Shown here one piece after another: positions 9,399 through 19,252 of a stretch of DNA of 64,000 nucleotides; the stretch's first letter is position 1; each line of letters begins with the position of its first letter. Position numbers and translations under genes: made by a program. The notes beneath the pieces were generated by a model, which worked only from the letters and a program-made list of their open reading frames with translations, ran no database searches and was not told the origin of the DNA. The stretch covers positions 868,001 to 932,000 of the forward strand of contig NZ_CP068082.1 of NCBI RefSeq assembly GCF_016724845.1, read 5' to 3'. The DNA comes from Sphingobacterium spiritivorum (GTDB taxonomy: Bacteria > Bacteroidota > Bacteroidia > Sphingobacteriales > Sphingobacteriaceae).

Positions 9399-9770
9399 TT
9401 ATTGAGATGATTTAAACTGTTGTTTTTTCATTTTAGAAATTGCAGCAGATTTGACCTTTTCACTGGTATATTTACCATTGGTCAGACCATTGAAGCCATG
9501 TATTTCTTTATCGCCACCGATCTCTACTAAAATGACTTCTTTCTTTTCTCCGGGTTCGAACCGAACCGCTGTACTTGCCGGAATATTCAGGCGCATACCG
9601 AACGTTTTTTCGCGGTCGAATTGTAAAGCTTTGTTCACTTCAAAAAAATGATAATGCGACCCGATTTGTATAGGACGGTCGCCTGTATTGGCTACCACCA
9701 CATGCGTTGTTTTGTAGCCCGCATTCGCTTTAATATCTTCTGCTTTTAAAAAGTATTCTCCAGGTACCAT
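9399..9770 (-). CDS. ureB: Urease subunit beta
   Basis: 123-residue UreB. It opens [13 protein letters not shown] and has the family core [19 protein letters not shown] and [25 protein letters not shown]. It packs on UreC in the (UreABC)3 assembly. It has no signal peptide, in contrast with UreC. It lies 20 bases upstream of ureC and 18 bases after ureA. Confidence 0.97.
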   Translation of the reverse strand: MVPGEYFLKAEDIKANAGYKTTHVVVANTGDRPIQIGSHYHFFEVNKALQFDREKTFGMRLNIPASTAVRFEPGEKKEVILVEIGGDKEIHGFNGLTNGKYTSEKVKSAAISKMKKQQFKSSQ

Positions 9771-9788
9771 AATTTGCTGTTTTTAATG

Positions 9789-10091
9789 TTATCGGATAGG
9801 GTTATGAACGGTCACCAGTTTGGTTCCGTCCGGGAATGTAACTTCGATCTGTACGTCATGTATCATCTCCGGAACACCTTCCATCACCTGTTTTCTTTTC
9901 AGTAATTTAGTGCCCCATTCCATCAGTTCTGCAACACTTTTTCCATCCCGCGCTTTCTCCATTAGTTCGGCACTGATATAGGCAATACTCTCCGGGTAGT
10001 TGAGTTTCACTCCTCGTTTTAATCGCTTTGCTGCTAGTTCTCCTGCTAGATGCAACATTAACTTTTCTGTTTCTCTTGGTGTTAAATGCAT
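9789..10091 (-). CDS. ureA: Urease subunit gamma
   Basis: 100-residue UreA with [20 protein letters not shown] at the start and the C-terminal [21 protein letters not shown]. First urease structural gene in transcription order, 46 bases after the porin gene. No signal peptide. Confidence 0.97.
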   Translation of the reverse strand: MHLTPRETEKLMLHLAGELAAKRLKRGVKLNYPESIAYISAELMEKARDGKSVAELMEWGTKLLKRKQVMEGVPEMIHDVQIEVTFPDGTKLVTVHNPIR

Positions 10092-10137
10092 GCTGTTTTG
10101 ATTATTAAAATAAGACCTTCTTTTAGTTGTCGATTGC

Positions 10138-11343
10138 CTAATAAACAGGAATGGTAAAGTATCCTCCGACAGTCAATCTGTTGAACTGTGTTTTGTCCAT
10201 AGCCATCCGGTCGGCATACCTCACACTATTGCCGACGTATCCTACATAGAATCGTAAATCCTGTTTTTTGAAAGGCTTATGTTGTAAGGCGGCGAAATAG
10301 GTATAGTTTGTTCTGAAATCATTACCGACAGTCTCGTCATCTTTACTTCCGGCAGTTTCTATGGCACCCTTCAATGCAACTTCCCATTTATCATTCAGAA
10401 ACTGATCATAACGCAATACCGCTGATTTGTATACCACGTTTTTAGCCAGCTGACGCTGATCTCCTGTCCGGGCATAGAAATCGTTGATGGCTCTGGATGC
10501 AATAAATGCATGATCCGCACCCATATGTGAGTATTGCAGATCCAGATAGATCATCTGATTATCTGTCTTGTATTTGTTGGCCAGTGAAATGGCCTGTGTG
10601 GCTCTCCCTTCGGCAAACTGAGCCAGATTATAGGACCATTTGGTATGAAAACGCTTATCTGCAAAAGACCCCACCCAGGTGAGATATCCGCCTACGGGAG
10701 CTTTGGCCCGCTTCAGATCACCCATAACAAAACCATTATTGGCCAGATGGGTATCAAAGGTATTGTTGACTGTATTGTACATCTGCAGGTGGAAACTGTG
10801 GTCCGTATTCAGGTTATAGGAAAGTTTACCTCCGACCACAAAGAGATTCAATATGCGGTCTACATAATCGGTAAACATAAATTCGTAGATCGGATTGTTT
10901 TCAAATTCATAGGATCCTACCATAGCACTCTGTTTTCCAAGCGTCACTGACCAGTCACGTTTATTTCCGAATTTGTACTCTATCGAAGCAAAATCCAATG
11001 CCTGAGAAGAGTTGTCGAGTCCTAAAGGTGAAAAAGATCTGTTGAGCCGGAACCTTACTTTATAAGACAGGCGATCATTATAGTCTCCATGCAGCAGAAG
11101 GCGGGCTTCCTCCAGATTGAAACGGCTCAAGGCCTCTTCTTTTCCCGGATTGTCAGCATCAAAAGCTGTCCGTAACAGAACATCAAATTTGAAAAGTTGC
11201 GCACGATCGGGTTCTGCAGTCTGCAGGGAATCGTCTTTACTTTCTGCCTGACCCGCAGGGTTTAACAAAGAGGCACGATTTTGCTGTGCGCAAACCAGAT
11301 GAATTAATCCTGTAAAAAGAACTGTAAATGTTATACGTTTCAT
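10138..11343 (-). CDS. Phosphate-selective porin O/P-like outer-membrane protein
   Basis: 401 residues from the ATG at 11343, chosen because [20 protein letters not shown] is a clean signal peptide; an upstream in-frame start at 11373 would add ten residues. The mature part is a beta-rich barrel of the OprO/OprP group ([45 protein letters not shown] with a terminal aromatic). It should form an outer-membrane channel. It lies 46 bases upstream of ureA on the same strand and 79 bases after the histidine kinase, so it may let urea or nickel in; the solute is not deducible from sequence. Confidence 0.8.
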   Translation of the reverse strand: MKRITFTVLFTGLIHLVCAQQNRASLLNPAGQAESKDDSLQTAEPDRAQLFKFDVLLRTAFDADNPGKEEALSRFNLEEARLLLHGDYNDRLSYKVRFRLNRSFSPLGLDNSSQALDFASIEYKFGNKRDWSVTLGKQSAMVGSYEFENNPIYEFMFTDYVDRILNLFVVGGKLSYNLNTDHSFHLQMYNTVNNTFDTHLANNGFVMGDLKRAKAPVGGYLTWVGSFADKRFHTKWSYNLAQFAEGRATQAISLANKYKTDNQMIYLDLQYSHMGADHAFIASRAINDFYARTGDQRQLAKNVVYKSAVLRYDQFLNDKWEVALKGAIETAGSKDDETVGNDFRTNYTYFAALQHKPFKKQDLRFYVGYVGNSVRYADRMAMDKTQFNRLTVGGYFTIPVY

Positions 11344-11422
11344 AAATGAAGTGAGATACCTTGATTGTAACAAGGATACCTCTACCGATTTAGAAACTTA
11401 TAAGAATGAGATTAGAATAGTC

Positions 11423-12808
11423 TTAGAATGTTTTATTTCCGGGTAATACCACACGCACATGTGTTCCTTCACCTTCTTTGGAATGGAGTATCAGGTCTCC
11501 GTCGTGAAGATCAATAATATTTTTAGCAAGTAACAATCCTAAACCTGTGCCGTGTATATTCTGTACATTGGATGCTCTGTAAAAAGAATCGTACACAAAC
11601 TTTTGTTCCTGATCGGGTATCCCGATTCCCTGATCCTGTATATTGATGATCACATTATTCCTGACGGAGCTTAAGGATATACGGACATCAAGGTCCTTGC
11701 CATACTTGCAGGCATTGGATACAATATTGCTAAGTGCAATGAACAGCAGGTTAAAATTGCCGTACACTTCCATGAGCGAGCTGTCTTCGGGCATGGCTTC
11801 AAAATCCAGATGAATAGACTGGTAGTCTTCGGCTTGTCTTTCGGAGCTAATCACCTTGAACAACACTTCATCGATACGTACGACATGATAATCCTTTTTG
11901 CTGTCCTCCAAACCGGATCGTGCTATCATCAGCAGATTATTGATCATACTGATAATGCTATCTGTCTCTGCAATTATATTTTTTAAAGACTTTATAGATT
12001 CATCACCCAGACTTTTGTCGCGTAAAGTAAGTTCAGCCTCTCCCTTTATAATGGTAAGCGGCGTCCGAAAAGAATGAGAGGCATTAGCTATAAAACTTTT
12101 CTGGGATTTGACAGATAGCTCCAGACGACTGATCATATCGTTAAAACTGTCGACCAGCATGGATACCTCATCATTGACCTGATTGGGTTTCTCGAGCCTC
12201 AGATTCAGGTTGGAAATACTGATTTTATCAATTTCTTTATTGATGGTGGCAATAGGTTTAATAATATGCCGGGCAAAAAGATAGGAAATAAGCGCTACGA
12301 TCACTATACTGAACAGACCTGCATTTATCAATGTTCTGTCCAGACTGACCTGTTCTCCCAGTCCGTAATCATCCCGTCCTGAAGAAATAATAATAAGGTC
12401 TTTTTCGGCAGGAGGCCCCTGAAAATAGAGGGCAAAATATGCCGTATCTCTATCCATATACTGTGCCTGTCCTGATGAAATAACTTCCTGATAAAAATCA
12501 GCAGGCACAGGTAAATCAGGTTTCGTATTGACTTGCTTATCGCCCTTAGCTATGCGAATAATGTAGTCCTTTCCTTCTGTCAGCTGACGGAGATATGGAC
12601 GCATCACTTCGTAGTACAGTTCATTAATATGCTCGGCTTTCTCAACGGTATGCTTTCCGACAATTTTTGCATTCTCTTCCAGCCGGTGAAAAAATTTGGT
12701 CCGTAGACTATCGCGTGTGAAATAAGAAATATAGAGGGCAAACCCAATAATGAGTGTCCAGCAGATCAGGTTAAAAAGAAGGATTATTTTAGTTCTTAAT
12801 CTCATCAA
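11423..12808 (-). CDS. Sensor histidine kinase
   Basis: 461-residue membrane kinase. A first transmembrane segment lies at about 8-30 (ILLFNLICWTLIIGFALYI), followed by a periplasmic loop, a second segment near 165-180, and HAMP. The phosphoacceptor His is in NASHSFRTPLTII near residue 245. The ATPase domain shows NIVSNACKYGKD (N box), DQGIGIP (G1) and GTGLGLLLAKNI (G2). Its start overlaps the response regulator gene by 20 bases, so the two form one unit. Placement directly before the porin/urease genes makes these candidate targets, an inference. Confidence 0.95.
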   Translation of the reverse strand: MMRLRTKIILLFNLICWTLIIGFALYISYFTRDSLRTKFFHRLEENAKIVGKHTVEKAEHINELYYEVMRPYLRQLTEGKDYIIRIAKGDKQVNTKPDLPVPADFYQEVISSGQAQYMDRDTAYFALYFQGPPAEKDLIIISSGRDDYGLGEQVSLDRTLINAGLFSIVIVALISYLFARHIIKPIATINKEIDKISISNLNLRLEKPNQVNDEVSMLVDSFNDMISRLELSVKSQKSFIANASHSFRTPLTIIKGEAELTLRDKSLGDESIKSLKNIIAETDSIISMINNLLMIARSGLEDSKKDYHVVRIDEVLFKVISSERQAEDYQSIHLDFEAMPEDSSLMEVYGNFNLLFIALSNIVSNACKYGKDLDVRISLSSVRNNVIINIQDQGIGIPDQEQKFVYDSFYRASNVQNIHGTGLGLLLAKNIIDLHDGDLILHSKEGEGTHVRVVLPGNKTF

Positions 12809-13487
12809 TATCTCTTAAAACATAACCCATCCCTACTACCGTATGTAATAATTTCTTATTGTATCCTTTGTCGATCTTATTGCGCAGGTAATTGATGTAT
12901 ACATCTACTACATTGGTACTGAGATTGAAATCCATTCCCCATACACTTTCCAGAATATCTATTCTGGATACGACCCGCTTTTGGTTTTTCATGAGAAATT
13001 CGAGCAGGCGAAATTCTGTAGCCGTCAGCGCAATATCTACATCCTGACGTTTTGCAATCTTGCTGCTGTAATCTAAGGTAAGATCGGCAAACTCTAAATT
13101 GCTATTTTCTTCGACCTTGCTGGTCTGGCCTATTTTTCTGGAGAATCTGCTGACACGGGCTTTCAGCTCTTCCATATTGAAGGGCTTGGTGAGGTAGTCA
13201 TCGGCATCGCTTTTGAATCCGTCCACAATATCTTCAGGCTGATCAAGTGCAGAAAGTATAAGAATAGGAACATTTTTCTTCTGCTGGCGGATATTGCGAC
13301 AGACTCTTAGTCCGTCCATTCCCGGAAGCATAACATCAAGAATAATCAGATCATAACTGCCCGAAACAGCCATTTCCAGCCCCGTAAGACCGTTAAGTGC
13401 CACAGAAATATTGAAATTCAATTCGGACAGTCCCCGACGAATAAGCGAAACTACAGCGCTGTCATCCTCTACCAATAATATTTCCAA
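12789..13487 (-). CDS. OmpR-family response regulator
   Basis: 232 residues. Receiver domain at 1-120 with acidic pair ED-D at 7-9, phosphoacceptor Asp51 (LIILDVMLPGMDG), and conserved Lys in DDYLTKPFN. A winged-helix DNA-binding domain follows (FRLLEFLMKNQKRVVSR, VDVYINYLRNKID). It regulates transcription when phosphorylated by the kinase encoded next. First gene of the minus-strand run that continues into the porin and urease genes. Confidence 0.96.
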   Translation of the reverse strand: MEILLVEDDSAVVSLIRRGLSELNFNISVALNGLTGLEMAVSGSYDLIILDVMLPGMDGLRVCRNIRQQKKNVPILILSALDQPEDIVDGFKSDADDYLTKPFNMEELKARVSRFSRKIGQTSKVEENSNLEFADLTLDYSSKIAKRQDVDIALTATEFRLLEFLMKNQKRVVSRIDILESVWGMDFNLSTNVVDVYINYLRNKIDKGYNKKLLHTVVGMGYVLRDIDEIKN

Positions 13488-13731
13488 ATCTTCTTAAGTT
13501 AAAATGAAAGCCCGGAGTATAACAGTTATGTGTGCTATGTATTAAATAAACAACTTGTTTACAAAATGTTGTCGCAGGATTCTCCGGGTGAAAAAATTTC
13601 CTAACCACAAATATTGTAATTTAATTTTATTAATCAGTTTACACGAAATAATTTTTCATTCATTATGACGCGATAATGATCAAAAAAGGAAAATTAATAC
13701 AGCAATTTAACGGGAATACGCGGCTGTGTGT

Positions 13732-14343
13732 CTATTGTTTTTTCAGAACATACTTATGCGTAAATGCTGTTTTACTATCTGACAGATCCCAATTGGAAAT
13801 CTCTTTTTCAACAAGTTCAGGATATTTTTTACTGATATCCCGTAGAGAATTCCCAACCGATTTACGAAGATATTCGCTATCACTGGATTTATGCCGGCTG
13901 ATAAATAGGATTGCTTCCTGCGGATGATCTTTAAAGTAAGGACGGCTTGTCCAGATTCTCAATCCTTCTGTAACTGCTCTGCAAATATTCGGGTGCTTTT
14001 CACTTAACCATTCTTTGATCTCAGGTAATGAATGTTCATAACCATTGTCCCTGCAGAACTGATCAAAGGCTTTTGCAATGATCTCCTGAACCTGCCAGCT
14101 TTCATCGTTGCGGGCACTTTCCTTTAAAACAGCGAGTACAGTCTTATCTTCAGCAGCGATAAACCCAAGGATAAAGATTCCTACGGAACGTACCTGATAA
14201 AAATCATGATGTAAAAGTTCAAGAGCTATATTCTTTGAGTCCGCCAAGGAGTGAGATCCGAATAGGTTTCTGGCTTCATCTTCAAAGGGTTTAAATCCAT
14301 GTTCTGTTTTTATTATTCTCTGTATAAATTCAAACTCTTGCAT
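13732..14343 (-). CDS. HEAT/DNA alkylation repeat-like protein (AlkD-like)
   Basis: 203 residues, entirely helical in appearance with repeats such as QVRSVGIFILGFIA, SWQVQEIIAKAFDQF and EYLRKSVGNSLRDISKKYP. This pattern fits the DNA alkylation repeat family (AlkC/AlkD glycosylases of HEAT-like repeats), which remove alkylated bases. I see Trp residues in the last repeats but cannot confirm the catalytic Asp, so a non-enzymatic HEAT protein is possible. Stands alone, convergent with nothing, followed by the leader region of the two-component system. Confidence 0.6.
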   Translation of the reverse strand: MQEFEFIQRIIKTEHGFKPFEDEARNLFGSHSLADSKNIALELLHHDFYQVRSVGIFILGFIAAEDKTVLAVLKESARNDESWQVQEIIAKAFDQFCRDNGYEHSLPEIKEWLSEKHPNICRAVTEGLRIWTSRPYFKDHPQEAILFISRHKSSDSEYLRKSVGNSLRDISKKYPELVEKEISNWDLSDSKTAFTHKYVLKKQ

Positions 14344-14386
14344 AATTTGCTCTCCTTTTACTATTTGAAAATTACGAATTATAAAA

Positions 14387-15946
14387 TCACAGTTGATCCG
14401 GGTACTTTACCGGAAGACCAGTCCGTTTGTCTACCGGCAATTGCGCATCCCGATTTCGCAATTCATCCGATAGTAACTTACTCAATTCAACGGTTTTGGA
14501 TTTCATTTTTGAGTTGAGATCGTATTTTTCACCTATATCTTCTGCTATATTATAGAGTTCCAGTTTCCCTCTTTTCATATTGTACAGCAGTTTGTAATCA
14601 CCTTTTCGTATAGCAGAGAAAAAATTTATTCCGGGTCCGTCAGTATTGATCCATTTATTAGGTACATGCCAGATCAGATTTCTGTCTTTCCACGAATCAT
14701 CGGCCTTACCTTCCAGCAAAGTACACACACTCCGGCCGTCGATCTGCTTTTGTTCCATATTGCGGTTTCGTACACCTGCGATCTCCAGTATTGTCGGAAA
14801 CAGATCTTCCATGATGACAGGTGTATCTTCCACTTTCGGTTTACGACTCTTTACATTTTTGATCAGCAAGGGTACTCTGATACCTCCCTCATAGACCGAT
14901 CCTTTCCCGGCCCTCAAAGGCAGATTCTGGGTATGGATTTCACCTGAACGCGCAGGTGTAAGGCTTAATCCTCCATTATCACTGACAAATAAGATAACGG
15001 TATTATCATAGGCATCATGTTCCTTTAAATACCGGACAATATCACCTATACTTTTATCGTACCCTTCTACCAAAGAAGCATATGCCGCTTCCGTACTATC
15101 CAATCCTGCATCCAGATAGCGTTGTACAAAACGGGGATCTGCCTGTATAGGAACATGAACAGCATAATTGGAAAAGTTTAAAAAGACAGGCTGCTTTCTT
15201 TTAAGAGGCTCTTCCAACGACTTTAGTGCATCTCTGGTAAGTGCTTCTGTGAGAAATGTAGGTGTCCCATAATATTCCATGAGGTCAGGAACAGCCTGAT
15301 AACTCGTTTTGCCCGGGAGGTTACCATAATTTTGTTCACCATAATAGCTTTGCGGGTGGCCTGCTGCATGGCCTGCAATATTTACCATAAATCCCAGATT
15401 CAACGGGCTGGCACCGGGAGTACCGGCTGATCCCCAATGTGCTTTACCTACATGAATGGTAAAATAGCCCTGATCACGTAACAATTTCGGTAATGGGGTC
15501 GCAAACACGGTATGTTCAATATCTGGCACAGGACTTAAGCCATTGATATTCCAGTCCGGCGGAGACAAGACTTCATCCTTATTATCTGTCGGACGATTGG
15601 CAACAGGATGTGTCCAATTGGTCACCCGATGACGGGCAGCATTCAATCCTGTCAGAAAACTGACACGTGACGGCGTACACACAGGAGTAGCATAGGCATT
15701 CGTAAATTTTATGGACTCTCCGGCCAGTATTTCCAGATTTGGTGTATGAAATTTTTTATTTATCGGAGTGATCTCTTTATAGAAAGGTTCAGACATATCC
15801 TGCCAACCCAGATCATCGACAAAAAAGACAACAATATTGGGTGATACGGATTGCGCTTCTGCCCTCCAGACCCATAACAAAAAAACAATAGTCCAGGCTA
15901 ACTTTGTGCAGTAAGATCTTATCATAAGTAGTGAAATCTTGATCAA
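14387..15946 (-). CDS. Secreted type I sulfatase
   Basis: 519 residues. Signal peptide at the N terminus ending near WRAEAQ. Asp44-Asp45 (FFVDDLGWQ) bind calcium and Cys90 in PVCTPSRVSFLTG is the C-x-P-S-R site that becomes formylglycine. HVGKAHWG and ILFVSDNGG supply further metal and substrate residues. It hydrolyses sulfate esters, probably of a glycan, in the periplasm. An alternative ATG at codon 8 gives a tighter signal peptide. It is not in a recognisable polysaccharide locus: flanking genes are unrelated and no formylglycine-generating enzyme is nearby. Confidence 0.93.
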   Translation of the reverse strand: MIKISLLMIRSYCTKLAWTIVFLLWVWRAEAQSVSPNIVVFFVDDLGWQDMSEPFYKEITPINKKFHTPNLEILAGESIKFTNAYATPVCTPSRVSFLTGLNAARHRVTNWTHPVANRPTDNKDEVLSPPDWNINGLSPVPDIEHTVFATPLPKLLRDQGYFTIHVGKAHWGSAGTPGASPLNLGFMVNIAGHAAGHPQSYYGEQNYGNLPGKTSYQAVPDLMEYYGTPTFLTEALTRDALKSLEEPLKRKQPVFLNFSNYAVHVPIQADPRFVQRYLDAGLDSTEAAYASLVEGYDKSIGDIVRYLKEHDAYDNTVILFVSDNGGLSLTPARSGEIHTQNLPLRAGKGSVYEGGIRVPLLIKNVKSRKPKVEDTPVIMEDLFPTILEIAGVRNRNMEQKQIDGRSVCTLLEGKADDSWKDRNLIWHVPNKWINTDGPGINFFSAIRKGDYKLLYNMKRGKLELYNIAEDIGEKYDLNSKMKSKTVELSKLLSDELRNRDAQLPVDKRTGLPVKYPDQL

Positions 15947-16059
15947 ATAGTGTTAATGAACTGATACTCCGAATTTCTTATATGCAAGATACATTAATTT
16001 TCCAAATGAGGGTTGACCTTTCACAGACTCCTGATGCTGCAGGCTGACGGAGTTAAAAA

Positions 16060-16443
16060 TTACTTTTCATTCTCCGGGAATGACTTAAATCCTGAACATA
16101 CAAGATAGCCGGCAAAAGCTCCCAGAATAGAAGCAATTATATCTTTATAATCAAAATAGTTGTTTTTGAAAATAGTTCCCTGAATTAGCTCATATCCTAT
16201 AAGTCCTATTGCTGTAAATATGGCGTGCTTTTGTAAGGTTATTTTCTGGTGTTGTGTAAAATAGAAGATAACCAGAATAAGTCCTGCAAAAAAATTTGGT
16301 GAAGCGTCAGCAATTCCGAAATCATTGATCTGGTTTGCGTAGATATATTGTCTGTAACTGGATTTAAATATAATGGCAACGATGGAGAGCAGGATTATTA
16401 TGATCCATACATACTTAGTCTGTGAGAGCGATTTGAATTTCAT
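16060..16443 (-). CDS. VanZ-like membrane protein
   Basis: 127 residues with four hydrophobic segments (about 12-26, 48-61, 74-90, 105-120). GLIGYELIQGTIF followed by FDYKDIIASILGAFAGY matches the VanZ-like pattern in which a Glu/Gln helix precedes an Asp and a glycine-rich helix. Function of most such proteins is unknown. A single-gene unit. Confidence 0.6.
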   Translation of the reverse strand: MKFKSLSQTKYVWIIIILLSIVAIIFKSSYRQYIYANQINDFGIADASPNFFAGLILVIFYFTQHQKITLQKHAIFTAIGLIGYELIQGTIFKNNYFDYKDIIASILGAFAGYLVCSGFKSFPENEK

Positions 16444-16675
16444 TTTTTATTTCAGGTATTTTTGTCTTGGTATGAGCATATACGTGCTGAGTACTTCTGC
16501 TAAATTAAATAAAAAAGAGATTTACTACGGCATTTAGCAGCGAAAATAAGGGAAAAGCTCTTTATTTTTATGCTGTCCCTTTTCTTTCGTCAATAGAGAT
16601 CGGGATTATTGTGAATCAGCATTTGAAAACACTGATTTTTAACGTGATATCTTCTGTCATCTAAAATCTGTGACG

Positions 16676-17251
16676 CTATTTTAGTATCTGATCTGCTAAT
16701 AATCCTAACACAAGTCCGCCAACGGTTCCAAATATACCGAGTAATATCATGGGAATAGCGACAATAGTGGTTATCAGAGATTGTGATTCTCTTATTTGAA
16801 TAGAATACTTTGACAAGTCAGCAGATGGAAGAGGGATCGCATTTGTTACCGCACTTTCAAAGTTGGATACAGTGTTGCCCTCGTTCAATTCTACCCTGTA
16901 GCTCCCAACCGGAGCGTAAAATCGGTACAGTTCCATTCTTCCGGTCGAAAAATCATTTGTTTGCGGTCTCAGTAATGAAGGATTTAATTTTATTTCCTGA
17001 TTTTCTGATTTTTCACAGATGTGCAGTCTGAATTTGTCAACGGGTGTTCTTTTAAACATTTCTCCTTTTTGCCAAACAGAAAAGTTTCCTGCTTTTGTAA
17101 CTGCAAAGGTTCCGACTTTTTGTACGTACGGAATTTCCAGTACAATCTTACCATTAAAGGTTTTACGGATTAGTTGTATGCCCCGGATTAAAATAAAAAC
17201 TCCTATCGGGATTAGACAAAAGAATAATATCTGGAGCGAAAGCAATGTCAT
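16676..17251 (-). CDS. Uncharacterised membrane-anchored protein
   Basis: 191 residues, no family recognised. A hydrophobic segment at about 5-27 and a C-terminal glycine-rich hydrophobic pair (MILLGIFGTVGGLVLGLLA) flank a soluble beta-rich middle part with Arg-rich strands (PVGSYRVELNEG). It is probably an inner-membrane protein with a globular periplasmic or cytoplasmic domain. Nothing in the neighbourhood indicates its job. Confidence 0.6.
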   Translation of the reverse strand: MTLLSLQILFFCLIPIGVFILIRGIQLIRKTFNGKIVLEIPYVQKVGTFAVTKAGNFSVWQKGEMFKRTPVDKFRLHICEKSENQEIKLNPSLLRPQTNDFSTGRMELYRFYAPVGSYRVELNEGNTVSNFESAVTNAIPLPSADLSKYSIQIRESQSLITTIVAIPMILLGIFGTVGGLVLGLLADQILK

Positions 17252-17340
17252 TCAGTATGTAAATTAGTTTTTAATCCTGTTTTACTTTTATTCAAAAGCG
17301 GAAGGTAGCGTAAAACAGTGACAAAAGGAGGATCTTCTTA

Positions 17341-18006
17341 TTAATCTAAATCTTTCTGACTGACTTTAAAACTTTCATTGGTATAACGCAAAACTCCTTT
17401 CCATTTTCCGTTTAAAGTAAATAGCTCGCCTGATTTTTTATTTCTCACGATTAATTCAAAGGAGCAGGTAATATTATACCTATCAATGGTTTTTTCAAGA
17501 ATTAGCTTTGATTTTGCTGGGATATTAAGTTCCATGGAGAATGACATCTGGTGGTTGTATGGTTTTGTTAGTAAACTATCCGTCAGTGAAAACCGATCTG
17601 TATAGTAACTAAATCTACCGTCACCATAGTAGATTTCGGGTACACTAACCTCAAAGTATGCTTTATCAAAATCCTTGGGAAGTTCTTTTCCATTTTTATC
17701 AAATTGAAAAACAGAAGTCTTGACAAGATCCTCAAATACTTCTTTGTGCTGGACATTTATAAGTATAGCAGACGGATTACTAAACTCTTCAGCAGCAAAG
17801 CCAACTTTTACAGTATCTATTTTATCGTTTTCTGAGAGGAAATAGGTGAGTTTCTGAATTTCATATTTATGAATATCTGTATCCTTATTATCAGTTTCTG
17901 GCTTTACTGTATCTTTAGAACAGCCTGAAAGAAATAAAAAAACAACAGCAACATAGTATAATAACAATCTTCTACAATTAAACAGATATTCCAAAGCCAT
18001 AATCAA
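17341..18006 (-). CDS. Uncharacterised lipoprotein
   Basis: 221 residues. A lipoprotein signal ends at FLFLSGCSKD, after which the protein is mostly charged and beta-rich (FSYYTDRFSLTDSLL). An ATG two codons in is an equal start. No family recognised; DUF-type secreted lipoproteins of this size are common in Bacteroidota. Confidence 0.6.
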   Translation of the reverse strand: MIMALEYLFNCRRLLLYYVAVVFLFLSGCSKDTVKPETDNKDTDIHKYEIQKLTYFLSENDKIDTVKVGFAAEEFSNPSAILINVQHKEVFEDLVKTSVFQFDKNGKELPKDFDKAYFEVSVPEIYYGDGRFSYYTDRFSLTDSLLTKPYNHQMSFSMELNIPAKSKLILEKTIDRYNITCSFELIVRNKKSGELFTLNGKWKGVLRYTNESFKVSQKDLD

Positions 18007-18075
18007 AAATAAAAATCAACAAACCCGAATATAGCGATATTTTATTACATTTTAAATATTAAAATAACCTCTTTT

Positions 18076-18124
18076 AGCATACTTGTGCTTTTATTTGGAA
18101 GCACAAGCGGATGCTTGCGCCAAA
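18076..18124. repeat. Intergenic hairpin repeat, copy A
   Basis: Contains a perfect 9-base inverted repeat, CTTGTGCTT (18082-18090) and AAGCACAAG (18099-18107), followed by CGGATGCTTGCG. The second arm can also pair with the downstream GCTTG, giving two alternative hairpins. Related sequences lie near 19389 and 20568. It sits just upstream of the YdcF-like gene and would extend that ORF falsely by 33 codons. Confidence 0.6.
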
Positions 18125-18183
18125 GAACGAAATTATTTCAGAAAATTGTTAGAGGAATAACAGGATTTCCGGTAAATTACGGC

Positions 18184-18678
18184 ATGAATACTATTGTTCT
18201 GATACTTGGAGCGCCGAACGATGCAATGGGCAATTTATCACAGATTGCGAAAGACAGACTGGATCATGCCTGTAATTTTTATCAGGCTAACCCTGATGTA
18301 AGGATGGTATGTACCGGAGGTTTCGGAGCACATTTCAATAACACTGAAAAACCACATTATTTCTATTCAAGGAAGTATCTGATTGATAAAGGAATACCTG
18401 ACACTGCAATCTTAGACGGGCCTCTTTCTACAAACACTGTAGAGGATTTTAAATTGTCCAAAGAACTAATTTCGCAATTGAATCCAGATATTCTGATTGT
18501 GATAACCTCAGACTTTCATATGCAAAGAGCCGGAATACTATACAGACGGTTTATTGATGGGGCCAAAGTCCTGTTTATGCCCGCTCCGTCCTCTTTGTCA
18601 GAAGCAGAACTGATACCGCTTGTCGAACATGAAACAGGTGCTGTAAAAAAACTGCAGGACAAAATGGATGAGCAATAA
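18184..18678 (+). CDS. YdcF/DUF218 family protein
   Basis: 164 residues from the ATG at 18184, where the domain begins (MNTIVLILGAPNDAMG); the ORF can be opened 33 codons earlier from a GTG but that part is repeat DNA. The DUF218 pattern is complete: CTGGFG near the start, TNTVEDFKLSKELI, then VITSDFHMQRAGILYRRF. Members of this family include ElyC/SanA, linked to cell-envelope precursor metabolism, but the substrate here is unknown. Lacks an N-terminal membrane anchor, so it is probably cytoplasmic. Confidence 0.75.
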   Translation: MNTIVLILGAPNDAMGNLSQIAKDRLDHACNFYQANPDVRMVCTGGFGAHFNNTEKPHYFYSRKYLIDKGIPDTAILDGPLSTNTVEDFKLSKELISQLNPDILIVITSDFHMQRAGILYRRFIDGAKVLFMPAPSSLSEAELIPLVEHETGAVKKLQDKMDEQ

Positions 18679-18697
18679 ATCCTGCTACAACAAATCC

Positions 18698-19252
18698 TTA
18701 TTCCTTTTCAAATACTTCAATATGATCCTGTATCGTTTTTTCGGTTTGAATAATATCCATAATGATCATTTTAAATGTCTGTTTTGTGTTTTTATCTGTC
18801 TGATTTATATTTGAATACAGAAAACCCATTAAAAAATCACTCTTATCATTCAATGTTTGTTTTAATTCTTCGATATTAGAGAGTGTAGCTATTTTTTTAT
18901 AATCGATTAGATCAATTTTGGTGTTAGAAACAGATTTCCATGCATTGATTTTAACTTTTGGAATATATATTCCTTTGGATCGCATCACAATATCTAAAAC
19001 AGCAACATCCTTGTTATCCGCATAAAAGTCCAGTGAATCGATTAATGATCTTTGCTTAGGAATAATCGCTTTAATATCTTCTTTAGATTCTACAAGTTCA
19101 CTCCGGATAGTTGAAAATATCTGGTTAATATAGGCTTTATCTTTTCGTTCGGAATTCCAGTTATCAATAAAAAGAGCGATCAGAATACCTGCAATTACCG
19201 GGATGATCTCTTTAATAAACGGAATACTATAATCTTTAATTTTTCTCTTCAT
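18698..19252 (-). CDS. DUF6090-like membrane-anchored protein
   Basis: 184 residues. An N-terminal anchor segment (FIKEIIPVIAGILIALFIDNWN, about residues 13-33) with the glutamate and asparagine pattern I associate with DUF6090 proteins, followed by a long helical region likely to form coiled coil. Function unknown. Convergent with the YdcF-like gene, 19 bases apart. Confidence 0.55.
   Translation of the reverse strand: MKRKIKDYSIPFIKEIIPVIAGILIALFIDNWNSERKDKAYINQIFSTIRSELVESKEDIKAIIPKQRSLIDSLDFYADNKDVAVLDIVMRSKGIYIPKVKINAWKSVSNTKIDLIDYKKIATLSNIEELKQTLNDKSDFLMGFLYSNINQTDKNTKQTFKMIIMDIIQTEKTIQDHIEVFEKE

Noticed and set aside
13511..13588. CCCGGAG and CTCCGGG around the leader of the response regulator
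   Set aside because: Arms of 7 bases are 64 bases apart, so a stable structure is doubtful; chance pairing is likely.
18085..18183. Upstream extension of the YdcF-like gene from a GTG
   Set aside because: The extension is encoded by the intergenic hairpin repeat and lies before the first conserved strand.
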